Part shown: one piece after another, positions 28,044-37,154 of the stretch
How the letters are laid out: every line of letters starts with the position of its first letter
Position numbering within the stretch: the first letter of the stretch is position 1
Origin: Paenibacillus sediminis
GTDB lineage: Bacteria; Bacillota; Bacilli; Paenibacillales; Paenibacillaceae
Direction: 5' to 3'
DNA: 64,000 bases
Assembly (NCBI RefSeq): GCF_017873765.1
Contig: NZ_JAGGKP010000009.1
Location: 19,054 to 83,053 of the forward strand
Made by a program: the position numbers and the translations under genes
Notes under the pieces: model-generated
What the model saw: the letters and a program-made list of their open reading frames with translations, nothing else
The model's database searches: none
What the model was told of the DNA's origin: nothing

Positions 28044-28787
28044 CTATTTCATCATAATTCCCATCGCTTTCGCCGATTCAATCAGAACTGGCGCGAATTG
28101 GTGCAGCGTATCTACTGACAACCTGCTCACAGGCCCCGACACCGATAAGGCAGCCGCTACTTTACCTGTGCGGTCAAAGATCGGTGCAGCTACCGCTGCC
28201 GCTCCTGGTTCGCGTTCCTCATAGCTCGTTGCGTACCCGTTTTCACGAATTTGTTCTAACTGTTTCATATACTCTTCTCTCGTAATGACAGAAGACCATT
28301 CCAGGCTGTCAAGTATCGCTTGTTGATCTGCCGGTTCCGCAAAGGCTACGAGCACTTTACTCGATGCCCCTACCGTTAATGGAAGACGTGCTCCGACTGG
28401 CGCAACCCGGCGAATAGGCTGGTTGCTTTGCACAGCTTGAATGCGAATTCTTTCGTTGCCATCTCGAAGATAGAGACTTACCGTCTCTCCTAGCTGATCA
28501 CGAAGACGTTCCATTTCAGGAAGAAGGAGAACAGCGGGATCGTCGTCTTGCGACAAATGATTTGAAAGCTCCCATATTTTTATGCCAAGACGATATTTCT
28601 CGGTTGCATGATTACGAATAACGAACCCTCGTTCTTCTAAAGTGTTCAGCAATCGATGAACTGTACTTTTATGTAAATCAATTTGTGCCGCAATTTCTGT
28701 TAAGCTCAAATCTGTATTTTTCGTAAAACACATTAAAATATCAAGCGCTCGCTCCACCGCACGAACCGTTAATTTACGGTCTTCCAT
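28044..28787 (-). CDS. IclR-family transcriptional regulator
   Basis: 247 residues: N-terminal winged helix (ERALDILMCFTKNTDLSLTE then IDLHKSTVHRLLNTLEERGF) and a C-terminal IclR effector domain with VGASSKVLVAFA and AAVAAPIFDRTGKVAAALSV. Regulates catabolic genes in response to small organic ligands. Start is ATG 28787, nine bases after GGAG. A perfect palindrome lies 20 bases upstream. No obvious catabolic target is adjacent; the divergent hydrolase is a candidate. Confidence 0.93.
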   Translation of the reverse strand: MEDRKLTVRAVERALDILMCFTKNTDLSLTEIAAQIDLHKSTVHRLLNTLEERGFVIRNHATEKYRLGIKIWELSNHLSQDDDPAVLLLPEMERLRDQLGETVSLYLRDGNERIRIQAVQSNQPIRRVAPVGARLPLTVGASSKVLVAFAEPADQQAILDSLEWSSVITREEYMKQLEQIRENGYATSYEEREPGAAAVAAPIFDRTGKVAAALSVSGPVSRLSVDTLHQFAPVLIESAKAMGIMMK

Positions 28788-28806
28788 GAACAATCGCTCC
28801 TTTCAT

Positions 28807-28823
28807 GTTTCATCACATGAAAC
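28807..28823. promoter_or_regulatory. Palindromic operator, IclR-type
   Basis: GTTTCATCACATGAAAC, seven-base perfect arms, three-base centre, between the divergent IclR regulator and the hydrolase. Likely autoregulation site by position and symmetry. Confidence 0.5.
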
Positions 28824-29012
28824 TTAGTTACATAAATTATAACGAAATATGTTATGCGAGTAAAGCATGCCATATTCTACATTACAATCCTATTACAATC
28901 GCATTACAAATGTCCTAGAATCATTGACTAAAGTACTAGGCGTGCATACGATTATAAGAAAGATATGTATTTTTACGACATTTTTTGACTGCGAGAATAG
29001 GAGGCAGAAGAT

Positions 29013-30044
29013 ATGATAACCCAGAACCAGGTCACATTACCGTCACTGCCGTCACTGCCATCATTGCCTTCTGATGTTACGCAGACTCCCTCTACACGAT
29101 CTACTGGTATAATCAAGTGGAAGCATGTGATGATCGCACTGCTTTTCTCTCTTATTTTCTTCGTTATATTTTGTTTTGTTGCACTTCATGCATATATTGC
29201 GTGGGTATTGTCCAACCCAACCGTTGCACCCGTATATTCCAATCCTAAGCTTGCCAAAGGGATGGAATACGACAATATTACTTTCCCATCTCTCGATGGA
29301 AGCCGCATGCTGCAAGGTTGGTATATACCCGCTGCACATTCTGATAAAACGATTGTATTCAGTCATGGGTACGGAGCTAATCGCGAGGAGACATGGGTGC
29401 CAATGTATGATTTGGCCCACTTTGCTCATAAGCTGAATTTCAACGTCATTATGTTCGACTATGGTTTTGCATCCCACGACAGTAAAGGCGTAGCTACAGG
29501 AGGCAAGACTGAAGCTCAGCAGCTCCTCGGCGCGATCCAGGTGGCAAAGCAGCGCGGAGCGAAAGAAATAGTCGTATGGGGCTTCTCCATGGGCGCTGGC
29601 ACAGCCCTGCAAGCTGGACTCATTAGCAAGGATATTGACGCTATGATTCTTGACAGCACTTTTCTACTAGAACCAGATACTCTCTATCATAATATTAAGC
29701 AGCAAATCGATTTGCCGCGTCACCCTTCACTCGAAATACTAGAAACGTTATTCCCTGTACTGAACGGAACAAGTCTCGAACAGATTCCTTACAATAAAGT
29801 AAAAAATGAACATTACGACTTCCCTATTCTATTCATTCACGGTACGGATGATAACAAGGCACCTTATAACATTGCAGAGAAAATTGCTGCGAACCAGACG
29901 AATCCTCTCTCTAGTGAATGGATTGTTAATGGCGGAAAGCACGAGCTTATTTTCCGTCAGCATCCTAAACAATATTTGCGCCGCGTCTCTACATTTCTGA
30001 GCCAAGTAAGACTATTTGAAAGCCAAAAGCAGAATTCCATCTAA
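29013..30044 (+). CDS. Alpha/beta hydrolase, membrane-anchored
   Basis: 343 residues. A repetitive N-terminal tail (LPSLPSLPSLPS) precedes one membrane helix at about 40-65, then an alpha/beta hydrolase domain. Nucleophile elbow WGFSMGAGTA (Ser), oxyanion region FSHGYGANREE, acid near FIHGTDDNKAP and His in NGGKHELIF. The active site likely faces outward if the helix is N-in. Resembles the YqkD/BAAT-like serine hydrolases; substrate unknown. The start follows GGAGGCAG. Confidence 0.88.
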   Translation: MITQNQVTLPSLPSLPSLPSDVTQTPSTRSTGIIKWKHVMIALLFSLIFFVIFCFVALHAYIAWVLSNPTVAPVYSNPKLAKGMEYDNITFPSLDGSRMLQGWYIPAAHSDKTIVFSHGYGANREETWVPMYDLAHFAHKLNFNVIMFDYGFASHDSKGVATGGKTEAQQLLGAIQVAKQRGAKEIVVWGFSMGAGTALQAGLISKDIDAMILDSTFLLEPDTLYHNIKQQIDLPRHPSLEILETLFPVLNGTSLEQIPYNKVKNEHYDFPILFIHGTDDNKAPYNIAEKIAANQTNPLSSEWIVNGGKHELIFRQHPKQYLRRVSTFLSQVRLFESQKQNSI

Positions 30045-30060
30045 GGGATTCTGCTTTTTT
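30029..30060 (+). terminator. Terminator overlapping the hydrolase stop
   Basis: GCAGAATTCC and GGGATTCTGC arms followed by T6; the 5' arm is inside the coding end of the hydrolase. Confidence 0.85.
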
Positions 30061-30140
30061 GCTCTGTACTCATAGGCCAACCCTTCCTCCGAATAAAATA
30101 ATATAGATGAACAGTTTGTAGGGGGGAGGTTAATCTTTTT

Positions 30141-31301
30141 ATGTTGTATATTTACGGGTCTCTATTACCGCTGCGTATTTTAGAGGAAATAAGATTCTGG
30201 AAAGAGCAAGAGAAAGAACATACAGAAGTCATTAAGGCGATGGCACCGAATCTTGAACAGAATTATGTTAAGCTGCTCGACAGTTGGCATATTGTGTTTA
30301 CTCAGACCGAGCAGGTCTCTCAAAATTTACTGAATTCCGCTATGCAATCACCTCACTCGGCAGGAGATCCGCTGCTTAGACAGATCGAGCAGCTTCTCCA
30401 AACCTCTTTTCGCCAATCTCAAGAATTTATTCGGCACTTGCATGTACTTATGGACCAAAGTGCAGCAATTAAACAAAATGAACTATCAAAGACCGTCATC
30501 CTTCATATCATACGAGAATCCGATTATTTTCTAAATGTGCTCGAACGGTTAAATCAACCAGGCGCCATCGCTCAAAATATTTCAGGAGCGCCATCAAATC
30601 CTTCGTTAGAGGCAAGATCGGATTTGAAACTGCCAAAAGAAAAGGCGAATATAGACCCCGAAGTGCATAACAGTCCTGTTCCAATCGGTCAGCATCAGCT
30701 GCCGCCGTTAAATTATCCATATAACGCGCTCGAGCCGTACATTGATGAGCAAACGATGCGGATTCATCATGATAAGCATCACCAAAGCTATGTCGACGGG
30801 CTGAACAATGCTGAGAAAAAGCTGGCAGAGGCACGTAAAACAGGCAATTTCGATCTCGTGAAGCATTGGTCGCGTGAGCTCGCATTCAACGGAGCTGGAC
30901 ATTATCTGCACACTATTTTTTGGGATATTATGAATCCGAAGGGCGGCGGTAAACCTACTGGGGAGCTGAGTGAACAAATTACTAAAGACTTTGGAAGCTT
31001 CGAAGCATTCAAGAGGCAGTTCAGCGAAGCAGCAGAAAAAGTAGAAGGAGGCGGCTGGGCTATACTCGTATGGAGTCCGCGCAGCCAACATTTAGAAATT
31101 CTTCAGGCTGAGAAACATCAGAATTTATCGCAGTGGGATGTCATCCCTCTCCTTCCGCTCGACGTCTGGGAACACGCATACTACTTAAAGCATCAGAACA
31201 ACCGCAAAAAATATATTGAAGATTGGTGGAACGTCGTTTACTGGCCGAATGCAGCATCTAGATACCAGCAAGCTAAAACATTAAAATGGACCCCCTATTA
31301 A
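30141..31301 (+). CDS. Superoxide dismutase with long helical N-terminal domain (SodF-like)
   Basis: 386 residues. The first 150 or so form a helical bundle opening with LEEIRFWKEQEKEHTEVIKA, reminiscent of DUF2935 modules. A polar linker follows, then a complete Fe/Mn SOD domain from about 185. Metal ligands are seen in RIHHDKHHQSYV, HYLHTIFW and [10 protein letters not shown]. Compared with SodA at 36.5 kb, the usual Gln in the NQD stretch is replaced by His (AEKHQN), and the glycine motif reads GAGH. Such a change is known to tune metal choice. The ribosome site GGAGG is 11 bases before the ATG. Confidence 0.9.
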   Translation: MLYIYGSLLPLRILEEIRFWKEQEKEHTEVIKAMAPNLEQNYVKLLDSWHIVFTQTEQVSQNLLNSAMQSPHSAGDPLLRQIEQLLQTSFRQSQEFIRHLHVLMDQSAAIKQNELSKTVILHIIRESDYFLNVLERLNQPGAIAQNISGAPSNPSLEARSDLKLPKEKANIDPEVHNSPVPIGQHQLPPLNYPYNALEPYIDEQTMRIHHDKHHQSYVDGLNNAEKKLAEARKTGNFDLVKHWSRELAFNGAGHYLHTIFWDIMNPKGGGKPTGELSEQITKDFGSFEAFKRQFSEAAEKVEGGGWAILVWSPRSQHLEILQAEKHQNLSQWDVIPLLPLDVWEHAYYLKHQNNRKKYIEDWWNVVYWPNAASRYQQAKTLKWTPY

Positions 31302-31315
31302 TAATGCAAAAATGC

Positions 31316-31354
31316 AAAAAAGGGCCCTACTCCAACGGTTGGAATAAGGCCCTT
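31316..31354. terminator. Bidirectional terminator between the SOD fusion and folE
   Basis: AAGGGCC and GGCCCTT with inner TACTCCAAC/GTTGGAATA pairing, flanked by A and T runs. Confidence 0.85.
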
Positions 31355-31369
31355 ATTCACGCTTTAATT

Positions 31370-31957
31370 TTATATTAACGATAGAAACTCAGCTCTTTGG
31401 GCAGCATCAGTACGGAATGAACCGCGTACGGCAGACGTTACTGCTTTGCTCCCCGGCTTCTTAACTCCGCGGGCGCACATACATAGATGTTCACCTTCAA
31501 CAACGACCATAATGCCTTCTGGATGCAGTACCTCTTCAATAGCATCTGCAATTTGTGAAGTGACACGTTCTTGTACTTGAAGACGCCGAGTTACCGCTTC
31601 CACTAACCGAACGAATTTGCCAAGTCCAGCAATTTTACCGCTCGGAATATAGCCGATATGCACTTTGCCAAAGAAAGGAGCCATATGATGTTCACACTGA
31701 CTGTAATAGACAATGTCTTTAACGATCACCAAATCATTATGTATTTCATCTAATGGTTCGCCAAGCGCTTCACGGGGATCGACTTCATAGCCAGCAAAGA
31801 TTTCTTCGAACATATCCGTGACGCGAGCAGGCGTATCCTTCAGCGCATCGCGCCCCACATCTTCACCGATCAAGCTTAAGATTTGCCGAATATGTTCTTC
31901 AATTTTCGCACGGTTATTTTGGACAGTCTTATTAATATTGTCATTGACCCCCGCCAC
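31370..31957 (-). CDS. folE: GTP cyclohydrolase I
   Basis: 195 residues, full length. Converts GTP to dihydroneopterin triphosphate, the first step of folate synthesis (and queuosine precursor supply). Zinc ligands lie in QCEHHMAPFFGKVHIGY and GEHLCMCARGVKKPGS. GTG at 31957 stands 7 bases after AGGAGG and is the best start. The UPF0154 gene lies just upstream. Confidence 0.96.
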   Translation of the reverse strand: MAGVNDNINKTVQNNRAKIEEHIRQILSLIGEDVGRDALKDTPARVTDMFEEIFAGYEVDPREALGEPLDEIHNDLVIVKDIVYYSQCEHHMAPFFGKVHIGYIPSGKIAGLGKFVRLVEAVTRRLQVQERVTSQIADAIEEVLHPEGIMVVVEGEHLCMCARGVKKPGSKAVTSAVRGSFRTDAAQRAEFLSLI

Positions 31958-31981
31958 AGCACTTCCTCCTACCTAACTACA

Positions 31982-32215
31982 TCATTTCTTTTTACGATTT
32001 TGGCCCGGAACCGGCATTTTTTGATTTTTCATCATTTGTTGAGCACGTTGCATTTGTTTGCTGTTCAAATTGTAGCCCATTTGTTTAGCCATTTTTTGCA
32101 GCATTTGCGGGTCATTTTGCATCTTCTCAAGCTGCTTGCGCAGATAGAAAGCACCGATAAAGAATCCCCCGACTAAGCCTACAATTAGTGTAATAATTGG
32201 AATTACGACACTCAT
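31982..32215 (-). CDS. yneF: UPF0154 (YneF-like) membrane protein
   Basis: 77 residues: one N-terminal helix (VVIPIITLIVGLVGGFFIGAF), then FYLRKQLEKMQNDPQM with the family's conserved NDPQ, and a very basic tail ending RKKK. Conserved across Bacillales with unknown role. The start follows GAGGTGG. Same direction as folE, 24 bases apart. Confidence 0.9.
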   Translation of the reverse strand: MSVVIPIITLIVGLVGGFFIGAFYLRKQLEKMQNDPQMLQKMAKQMGYNLNSKQMQRAQQMMKNQKMPVPGQNRKKK

Positions 32216-32309
32216 TCTTCTGCCACCTCAATAATTCAATTGTTTTTCTATTTATCAATATACATACGAATTATAATAGCATTTCATCAATCTGCCAGCA
32301 AATTGTATT

Positions 32310-33347
32310 TTAACCCAGCACAGCCTCGATAAAGACGGTTGTCTCTTTCGCTAGATCAACTTCCTTAATTTCAAGGTCATCACCTGAACCCCTGGCAATA
32401 TGAACGACTGGGCGGCCTGGCAATCCGCGGTGCTGACGAACGACAACCCCTATTTCTTTGGTAGAAAGCCTCACGGAAGTACCATTCGGATATAAGGAAA
32501 TAATTCTTGTGAATTGATACAATACATCATGGTCCAGTTCAATTTCAGACATGGCCATTATTTTCTCGCAAGCCTCGTGCGGTAACACCGGGTTCTCTAG
32601 AGAGCCAATCAAATTGTCATAGGTGTTCGCTACCGCGACGATTTTGGCGTACAAATGGATTTCATCTTCAGATAATCCACGGGGAATACCCTTTCCGTCA
32701 ATTTGCTCATGATGCTGAAGAGCGACGTGAGCAATTAATAAATTAAATTCACGTTTCGCTTTGAGAATTTCAAAGCCGCGCCAAGTATGATGCGTTTTGA
32801 CACCAGCAATGATACCGGCAATAACGGATTCCTCTTCTGAATGGTTGACCTTACCGATATCATGCAGCAATGCACCGATCGCAAGATCTTTCAGCTGGGA
32901 GTAATTCAGTCCCATATTCGTTCCGATCATGGAAGCGATTAGGCATACATTCATTGCATGAACATACTGAGCATTATCTCCTGTACGGATATCCGTCAGC
33001 TGAATAAGCAGCTCTTTGTTACTAAGTACATCTTCAAGCAGTTGATCAACACTAACGCTGATCTTCTTCGTACTCCATTCTTTCCCTGAGCGTACCGCCT
33101 TAAGTGTCTCGCTCATCTCGCGAATAACCGTTTTCTTGGTCGCATCACTCAGAACTTCTTCAATCTCTATGTCTCCAAAATCAGGATCTTTAATGTACAG
33201 CATAGTTACGCCAATACGCTTCAATTGGTTGATCATAAAAACGGTCAGCTGAACGCCTGATGATAAAAGAACTGTACCGTTGCTTGAATAAACCGTTTTA
33301 CCGAGATATTGCCCTGGTTCTACATTTTCAATGTTTACATACCTCAT
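32310..33347 (-). CDS. HD-GYP-type phosphodiesterase
   Basis: 345 residues, cytoplasmic. N-terminal about 120 residues form a DUF3391-like lead, then an HD-GYP domain with ALLHDIGKVNHSE (HD metal site), THHTWRGFEIL and LQHHEQIDGKGIP. The GYP Tyr is Ile here, a common variant, so cyclic-di-GMP hydrolysis is plausible but not certain. The start at 33347 follows GGAGGATG. Lies 38 bases after ogt, same direction. Confidence 0.88.
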   Translation of the reverse strand: MRYVNIENVEPGQYLGKTVYSSNGTVLLSSGVQLTVFMINQLKRIGVTMLYIKDPDFGDIEIEEVLSDATKKTVIREMSETLKAVRSGKEWSTKKISVSVDQLLEDVLSNKELLIQLTDIRTGDNAQYVHAMNVCLIASMIGTNMGLNYSQLKDLAIGALLHDIGKVNHSEEESVIAGIIAGVKTHHTWRGFEILKAKREFNLLIAHVALQHHEQIDGKGIPRGLSEDEIHLYAKIVAVANTYDNLIGSLENPVLPHEACEKIMAMSEIELDHDVLYQFTRIISLYPNGTSVRLSTKEIGVVVRQHRGLPGRPVVHIARGSGDDLEIKEVDLAKETTVFIEAVLG

Positions 33348-33385
33348 TGGTGCATCCTCCGCATCAAGACCCTAAATTCTACTTT

Positions 33386-33892
33386 TTATCTCACGCCTTC
33401 TATCTCTAACAACTTTTCTTTGACTTGTAGCCCGCCAGCATAACCTACTAATTGTCCATTAACACCGATTACTCGGTGACAAGGAATGATGATCGGAAGC
33501 GGATTACGATTGTTGGCTCCTCCAACTGCCCGCACCGCCTTAGGCTTACCAATCGTTTCAGCAAGCTGTTTATAAGAACGAATTTCTCCGTAAGGGATCG
33601 TTCTTAGCGCCTCCCATACTTTGAGCTGAAATGGTGTACCTTGCATATCTAAAGGGATATCAAAGTGTAGAAGCTCGCCCGCAAAATACTGATTAAGCTG
33701 GCCCATGACTTTCTCTAGTCGTTCAGCAGATCTTATAAAATGCACCTCTCTGAACCAGCGCTTTGCCCACAATTCAAGAACAGGGAGATTGTCCGCATAA
33801 GAGCCGAACTCAATATGACATAGGCCAACACTAGTTGCGCACACTGTTAAAAGGCCTATTGGAGTTTCCATTTCTTCGTACCAAATGGTCAT
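33386..33892 (-). CDS. ogt: Methylated-DNA--protein-cysteine S-methyltransferase
   Basis: 168 residues. Takes alkyl groups from O6-methylguanine onto its own cysteine. Active site IIIPCHRVIGVNGQLVGYAGG, arginine finger and recognition helix in RAVGGANNRNPLP. Ogt/AdaB class without an AdaA domain. The start overlaps the queG stop by four bases (ATGA), so it is translationally coupled to queG. Confidence 0.95.
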   Translation of the reverse strand: MTIWYEEMETPIGLLTVCATSVGLCHIEFGSYADNLPVLELWAKRWFREVHFIRSAERLEKVMGQLNQYFAGELLHFDIPLDMQGTPFQLKVWEALRTIPYGEIRSYKQLAETIGKPKAVRAVGGANNRNPLPIIIPCHRVIGVNGQLVGYAGGLQVKEKLLEIEGVR

Positions 33893-35070
33893 TTTAGGCT
33901 GTCACCCCGCAGTATATTTCTCGCTCTTTCCAGCCGCTCCAGCACTTCACTGTCTTGTTCACGCTGGATCGCCATTTCAATTGCCTCTGCTGCTTCTGGT
34001 CCTCCAATTCTGCTTAGAGCCCATGCTGCAGTACCTCGAATTTCAGGGCGTGGATCTTTTAGTAGTACTTCTTTTAATTTCGGCACGGAAGCCTGATCTT
34101 TGAAGTTCCCGAGTGCAATTATTGCATTTCGTTGGATTGGTTTCTTTCCTCGCCAAGCTGCTGCGCTGTCCCCGAACCGTTCCTTGAACTCCTTATTGCT
34201 AAGATCCAGTATAGGAAGCAGCAGTGGTTTCGCAACTTCCGGATCCGGCTGAAGCTCCTCATGATGAGTCCAGTTCTTCCCTTTATTTTTCGGGCAGACG
34301 ACTTGACATGTATCACATCCGTACAATCTGTTTCCAATGACCTTCATAAACTCCTCATCCAGAAGTCCCTTGGTCTGAGTAAGAAAAGATACGCAGCGCT
34401 GTGCGTTCAGCTCACCCGTTCCGATCAGCGCTCCTGTCGGACAAGCATTAACGCAGATTGTACAATCGCCGCAACTCTCTGTTACCGGAGAGTCTGGCGG
34501 AAAAGGAATATTCGTAATCATTTCGCCGAGATAAATCCACGAACCCCATTCTGGTGAAATAATCATTCCATTTTTACCTGCAAATCCAATACCTGCCCTC
34601 TCGGCTACCGCACGGTCTGACAATGCCCCCGTATCCACCATGCTTTCAATCCGAGCATCAGGTACGCGTTCACGAATAAAATTCTCGAGACGTTCCATCG
34701 CTTCGCGAAGGACATGATGATAATCTTTGCCCCAAGCGGAACGCGCAAGAATCCCTCGGTAATTACCGGGTTCTGACTTCGGCGGGTTCTTCATCTTCGA
34801 AGGATATGCAATGGCGATGGCAATAATAGAAGCAGGTTCAGCCAAAGTTAGCTCTGGACGAACCCGCTTCTCAATATCCGGCTCCTCAAATCCGGATTCA
34901 TATCCTTTGGCCCGATGCTCGAGCAGGATTGCTTTTAATGAAGTAAACGGATCTGCCGAAGCAAAGCCAATCTGATCAATTCCTAAAGATGGCGCCGCTT
35001 CTTGAATGTCTTGTTTTAATTTCTCCCACACAGACACTTGATCTGCATTTGCTGTAAATGACTGCGCCAT
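33889..35070 (-). CDS. queG: tRNA epoxyqueuosine(34) reductase
   Basis: 393 residues. Reduces epoxyqueuosine to queuosine in tRNA using cobalamin and two [4Fe-4S] clusters. The cluster motifs are CGDCTICVNACPTGA and CDTCQVVCPKN. HEAT-like repeats at the C terminus (IRGTAAWALSRIGGPEAAEA) are the usual extension. Start ATG 35070 lies after GGGGGTG; the in-frame TTG at 35085 is inside that ribosome site. Middle gene of rnhA-queG-ogt. Confidence 0.95.
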   Translation of the reverse strand: MAQSFTANADQVSVWEKLKQDIQEAAPSLGIDQIGFASADPFTSLKAILLEHRAKGYESGFEEPDIEKRVRPELTLAEPASIIAIAIAYPSKMKNPPKSEPGNYRGILARSAWGKDYHHVLREAMERLENFIRERVPDARIESMVDTGALSDRAVAERAGIGFAGKNGMIISPEWGSWIYLGEMITNIPFPPDSPVTESCGDCTICVNACPTGALIGTGELNAQRCVSFLTQTKGLLDEEFMKVIGNRLYGCDTCQVVCPKNKGKNWTHHEELQPDPEVAKPLLLPILDLSNKEFKERFGDSAAAWRGKKPIQRNAIIALGNFKDQASVPKLKEVLLKDPRPEIRGTAAWALSRIGGPEAAEAIEMAIQREQDSEVLERLERARNILRGDSLK

Positions 35071-35105
35071 CTGCTTCACCCCCAATCTTGCAGTAGATTT
35101 ATATG

Positions 35106-35546
35106 TTAAGACGTTATCCGTTTAATCGCTTCTCTTGCTAAAAAGTCACAATGGTTGTTAAGTTCGTTATCGCTATGACCTTTTACTTTGATATACTCGA
35201 CTTTATGCTTTTGCATCAGCTGCCACAACTCTTGCCACAGCTCCTGATTTTCTACGGGTTGATTTTTACTGTTACGCCATCCGTTCTTAAGCCAGTTATA
35301 GATCCATCCTTGCTTGAAGCAGTTCACCACATAAGCGGAATCGCTGTATACTTGCACGGAGCACGGCTCTTTTAGTTGTTTGAGCGCCCCAATAACTGCC
35401 ATAATTTCCATACGATTGTTCGTCGTCATCGGTTCACCACCTGACAGTTCCTTCCGATGCTCTCCAAATAGAAGAACTGCACCCCATCCACCAGGTCCTG
35501 GGTTCCCAGAGCAGGCACCGTCGGTATATATCATAATTTGTTTCAC
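35106..35546 (-). CDS. rnhA: Ribonuclease HI
   Basis: 146 residues from the preferred start. Cleaves RNA in RNA-DNA hybrids. Catalytic acids lie in IYTDGACSGNPGPGGWG (Asp), NRMEIMAVIGAL (Glu), QVYSDSAYVVNC (Asp) and VKGHSDNELNNHCDFLA (His/Asp). Start choice: an ATG at 35561 exists, but GGAGG lies just inside that frame and is eight bases before the GTG at 35546, which I prefer. First gene of the leftward operon. Confidence 0.95.
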   Translation of the reverse strand: MKQIMIYTDGACSGNPGPGGWGAVLLFGEHRKELSGGEPMTTNNRMEIMAVIGALKQLKEPCSVQVYSDSAYVVNCFKQGWIYNWLKNGWRNSKNQPVENQELWQELWQLMQKHKVEYIKVKGHSDNELNNHCDFLAREAIKRITS

Positions 35547-35597
35547 CGTTCGCTCCTCCATTTTTACGCTTTTCTAAATATGACATAATAATAGAAA

Positions 35598-35640
35598 AGC
35601 ATATCTCCACACCATTTGCAATGGTTTGAGAAGATATGCT
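35598..35640 (-). terminator. Hairpin terminator after the GNAT gene
   Basis: AGCATATCT and AGATATGCT outer arms with an inner ACCATT/AATGGT stem; T-rich on the minus-strand exit. Confidence 0.7.
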
Positions 35641-35699
35641 AACGATAAGAAATATTGTATAAAGACTATACGCTTTCTATCTAATAGAGATTCGTTACA

Positions 35700-36122
35700 T
35701 TAAATAGATACGATGCTCAATTTTTGAAAAGCAGCTAAGATTCGGTTGGTCCCGTATCCCATCGCTTCATAGAGCGGCATAGCCATCTGATTATGTTCAT
35801 CACCTACAATGTAGATTTGGCTTACATTGCGTTTCTGGAATTTGTGTTCCAATGCAGTGACCAACGTCTTGCCGATACCTTTCCTTCTATAATCAGGATG
35901 AACAGCAATTCGATAAATACAACCAAAATTGTGATCAATCGTACCGATCAGAACGCCTACAATCTCATCTTCATCCTCTGCGATGATAATGAGATCTGAA
36001 TCCCAAGAAAGTTGTCTGGCGAATGGTCTCATTGTGTTTTCATAACATTCTTCCGACAAAGCCACTTGTAAAAGTTCTGTCACTTGAGTGACATCACTTA
36101 ACTGAAAGGAACGAACATGCAT
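35700..36122 (-). CDS. GNAT-family N-acetyltransferase
   Basis: 140 residues, single GNAT fold. The acetyl-CoA motif A reads YRIAVHPDYRRKGIGKTLV with the expected R/QxxGxG/A pattern, and LYEAMGYGTNRIL closes the fold. It likely modifies a small molecule or protein N terminus; substrate not predictable. The start follows AGGGAGA. Ends at the 35598-35640 hairpin. Confidence 0.9.
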   Translation of the reverse strand: MHVRSFQLSDVTQVTELLQVALSEECYENTMRPFARQLSWDSDLIIIAEDEDEIVGVLIGTIDHNFGCIYRIAVHPDYRRKGIGKTLVTALEHKFQKRNVSQIYIVGDEHNQMAMPLYEAMGYGTNRILAAFQKLSIVSI

Positions 36123-36241
36123 AATTCAATCTCCCTTTTCATTTACATAGAACATAATCTTATTACGAGAATAAAAGTTAATATAACACTGTTTATAGTT
36201 AATTAAACCACACTTATCTCGAGAATTCACCTGTTTTCTTA

Positions 36242-36269
36242 TGAAAGCGCTTGATTTGAAGCGTTTACA
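36242..36269. promoter_or_regulatory. Two adjoining cre-like sites upstream of sodA
   Basis: TGAAAGCGCTTGAT and TTGAAGCGTTTACA each match the CcpA cre consensus TGNAANCGNWNNCA with one or two mismatches and abut exactly. They lie about 145 bases upstream of the predicted -35. Apart from these and the promoter below, the 390-base gap 36123-36515 holds A/T-rich sequence with nothing else I can name. Confidence 0.45.
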
Positions 36270-36411
36270 TTATATTAAAATGATATTTTACATATATTGT
36301 GATTTTTTGTTGAATAATATTTAGCAAAAATGTTAATTATATGTATGTTCATCAGCCGTTACACCCCGTTTACGATTCACAACTGGTTTGCGAACTTTTT
36401 ATACATAAATG

Positions 36412-36440
36412 TTGATTTACTTCTAGAATTAAGGTTTAAT
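36412..36440 (+). promoter_or_regulatory. Sigma-A type promoter of sodA
   Basis: TTGATT, 17 bases, TTTAAT; transcription would start near 36447 and leave about 70 bases before the ATG. Confidence 0.7.
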
Positions 36441-36515
36441 ATTTTTAGCGGGTCCATTTTCTAGGTTTTTAGACGGGATGGATTCGATATTATGAATATC
36501 AGGAGGAATTTAACT

Positions 36516-37124
36516 ATGGCATTTCAATTACCACCACTACCTTACGCTGCAAATGCACTTGAACCTCACATTGACGAGCAAACCATGATTATTCACCATG
36601 ATCGTCACCATAATACTTATGTAACGAACTTGAATGCAGCTCTAGAAAGCGCTCCTGAACTGCAAGGTAAAAGCTTGGAAGAACTAATCGGCAACCTTGA
36701 TGCAGTTCCAGAAAGCATTCGTACAGCTGTTCGCAATAACGGCGGTGGACATCATAACCACAGCTTGTTCTGGGAAGTTATCGGACCTAATGGCGGCGGT
36801 GCTCCTACTGGCGCTTTGGCCCAAGCAATTGACAATGAACTTGGCGGATTCGATAAATTCAAAGAAGATTTCGCAAAAGCAGCTGCAACTCGTTTTGGAA
36901 GCGGCTGGGCTTGGCTCGTTGTAGATAACGGCAAACTTGCAATTACAAGCACTCCTAACCAAGACAGCCCAATCATGGAAGGCAAAACTCCTATCCTTGG
37001 TCTAGATGTATGGGAGCATGCATACTACTTGAAATATCAAAACAAACGTCCTGACTACATAGCTGCATTCTGGAATGTAGTAAACTGGGCTGAAGTGGGC
37101 AAACGTTACGAAGCAGCGAAATAA
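36516..37124 (+). CDS. sodA: Superoxide dismutase [Mn]
   Basis: 202 residues. Converts superoxide to oxygen and peroxide in the cytoplasm. Metal ligands: [23 protein letters not shown] and [14 protein letters not shown] with the Gln in TPNQDSP are manganese-type determinants. Start ATG 36516 sits nine bases after AGGAGG; the ATG at 36492 precedes the ribosome site and is not used. Strongly biased codons suggest high expression. Own promoter and terminator. Confidence 0.97.
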   Translation: MAFQLPPLPYAANALEPHIDEQTMIIHHDRHHNTYVTNLNAALESAPELQGKSLEELIGNLDAVPESIRTAVRNNGGGHHNHSLFWEVIGPNGGGAPTGALAQAIDNELGGFDKFKEDFAKAAATRFGSGWAWLVVDNGKLAITSTPNQDSPIMEGKTPILGLDVWEHAYYLKYQNKRPDYIAAFWNVVNWAEVGKRYEAAK

Positions 37125-37154
37125 GCTATCTAGTATACAACTTTCCCGCTTAGT

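Noticed and set aside
29030..29075. CRISPR-like repeats
   Set aside because: Nine-base coding repeats without spacers; no CRISPR array or cas gene anywhere in the window.
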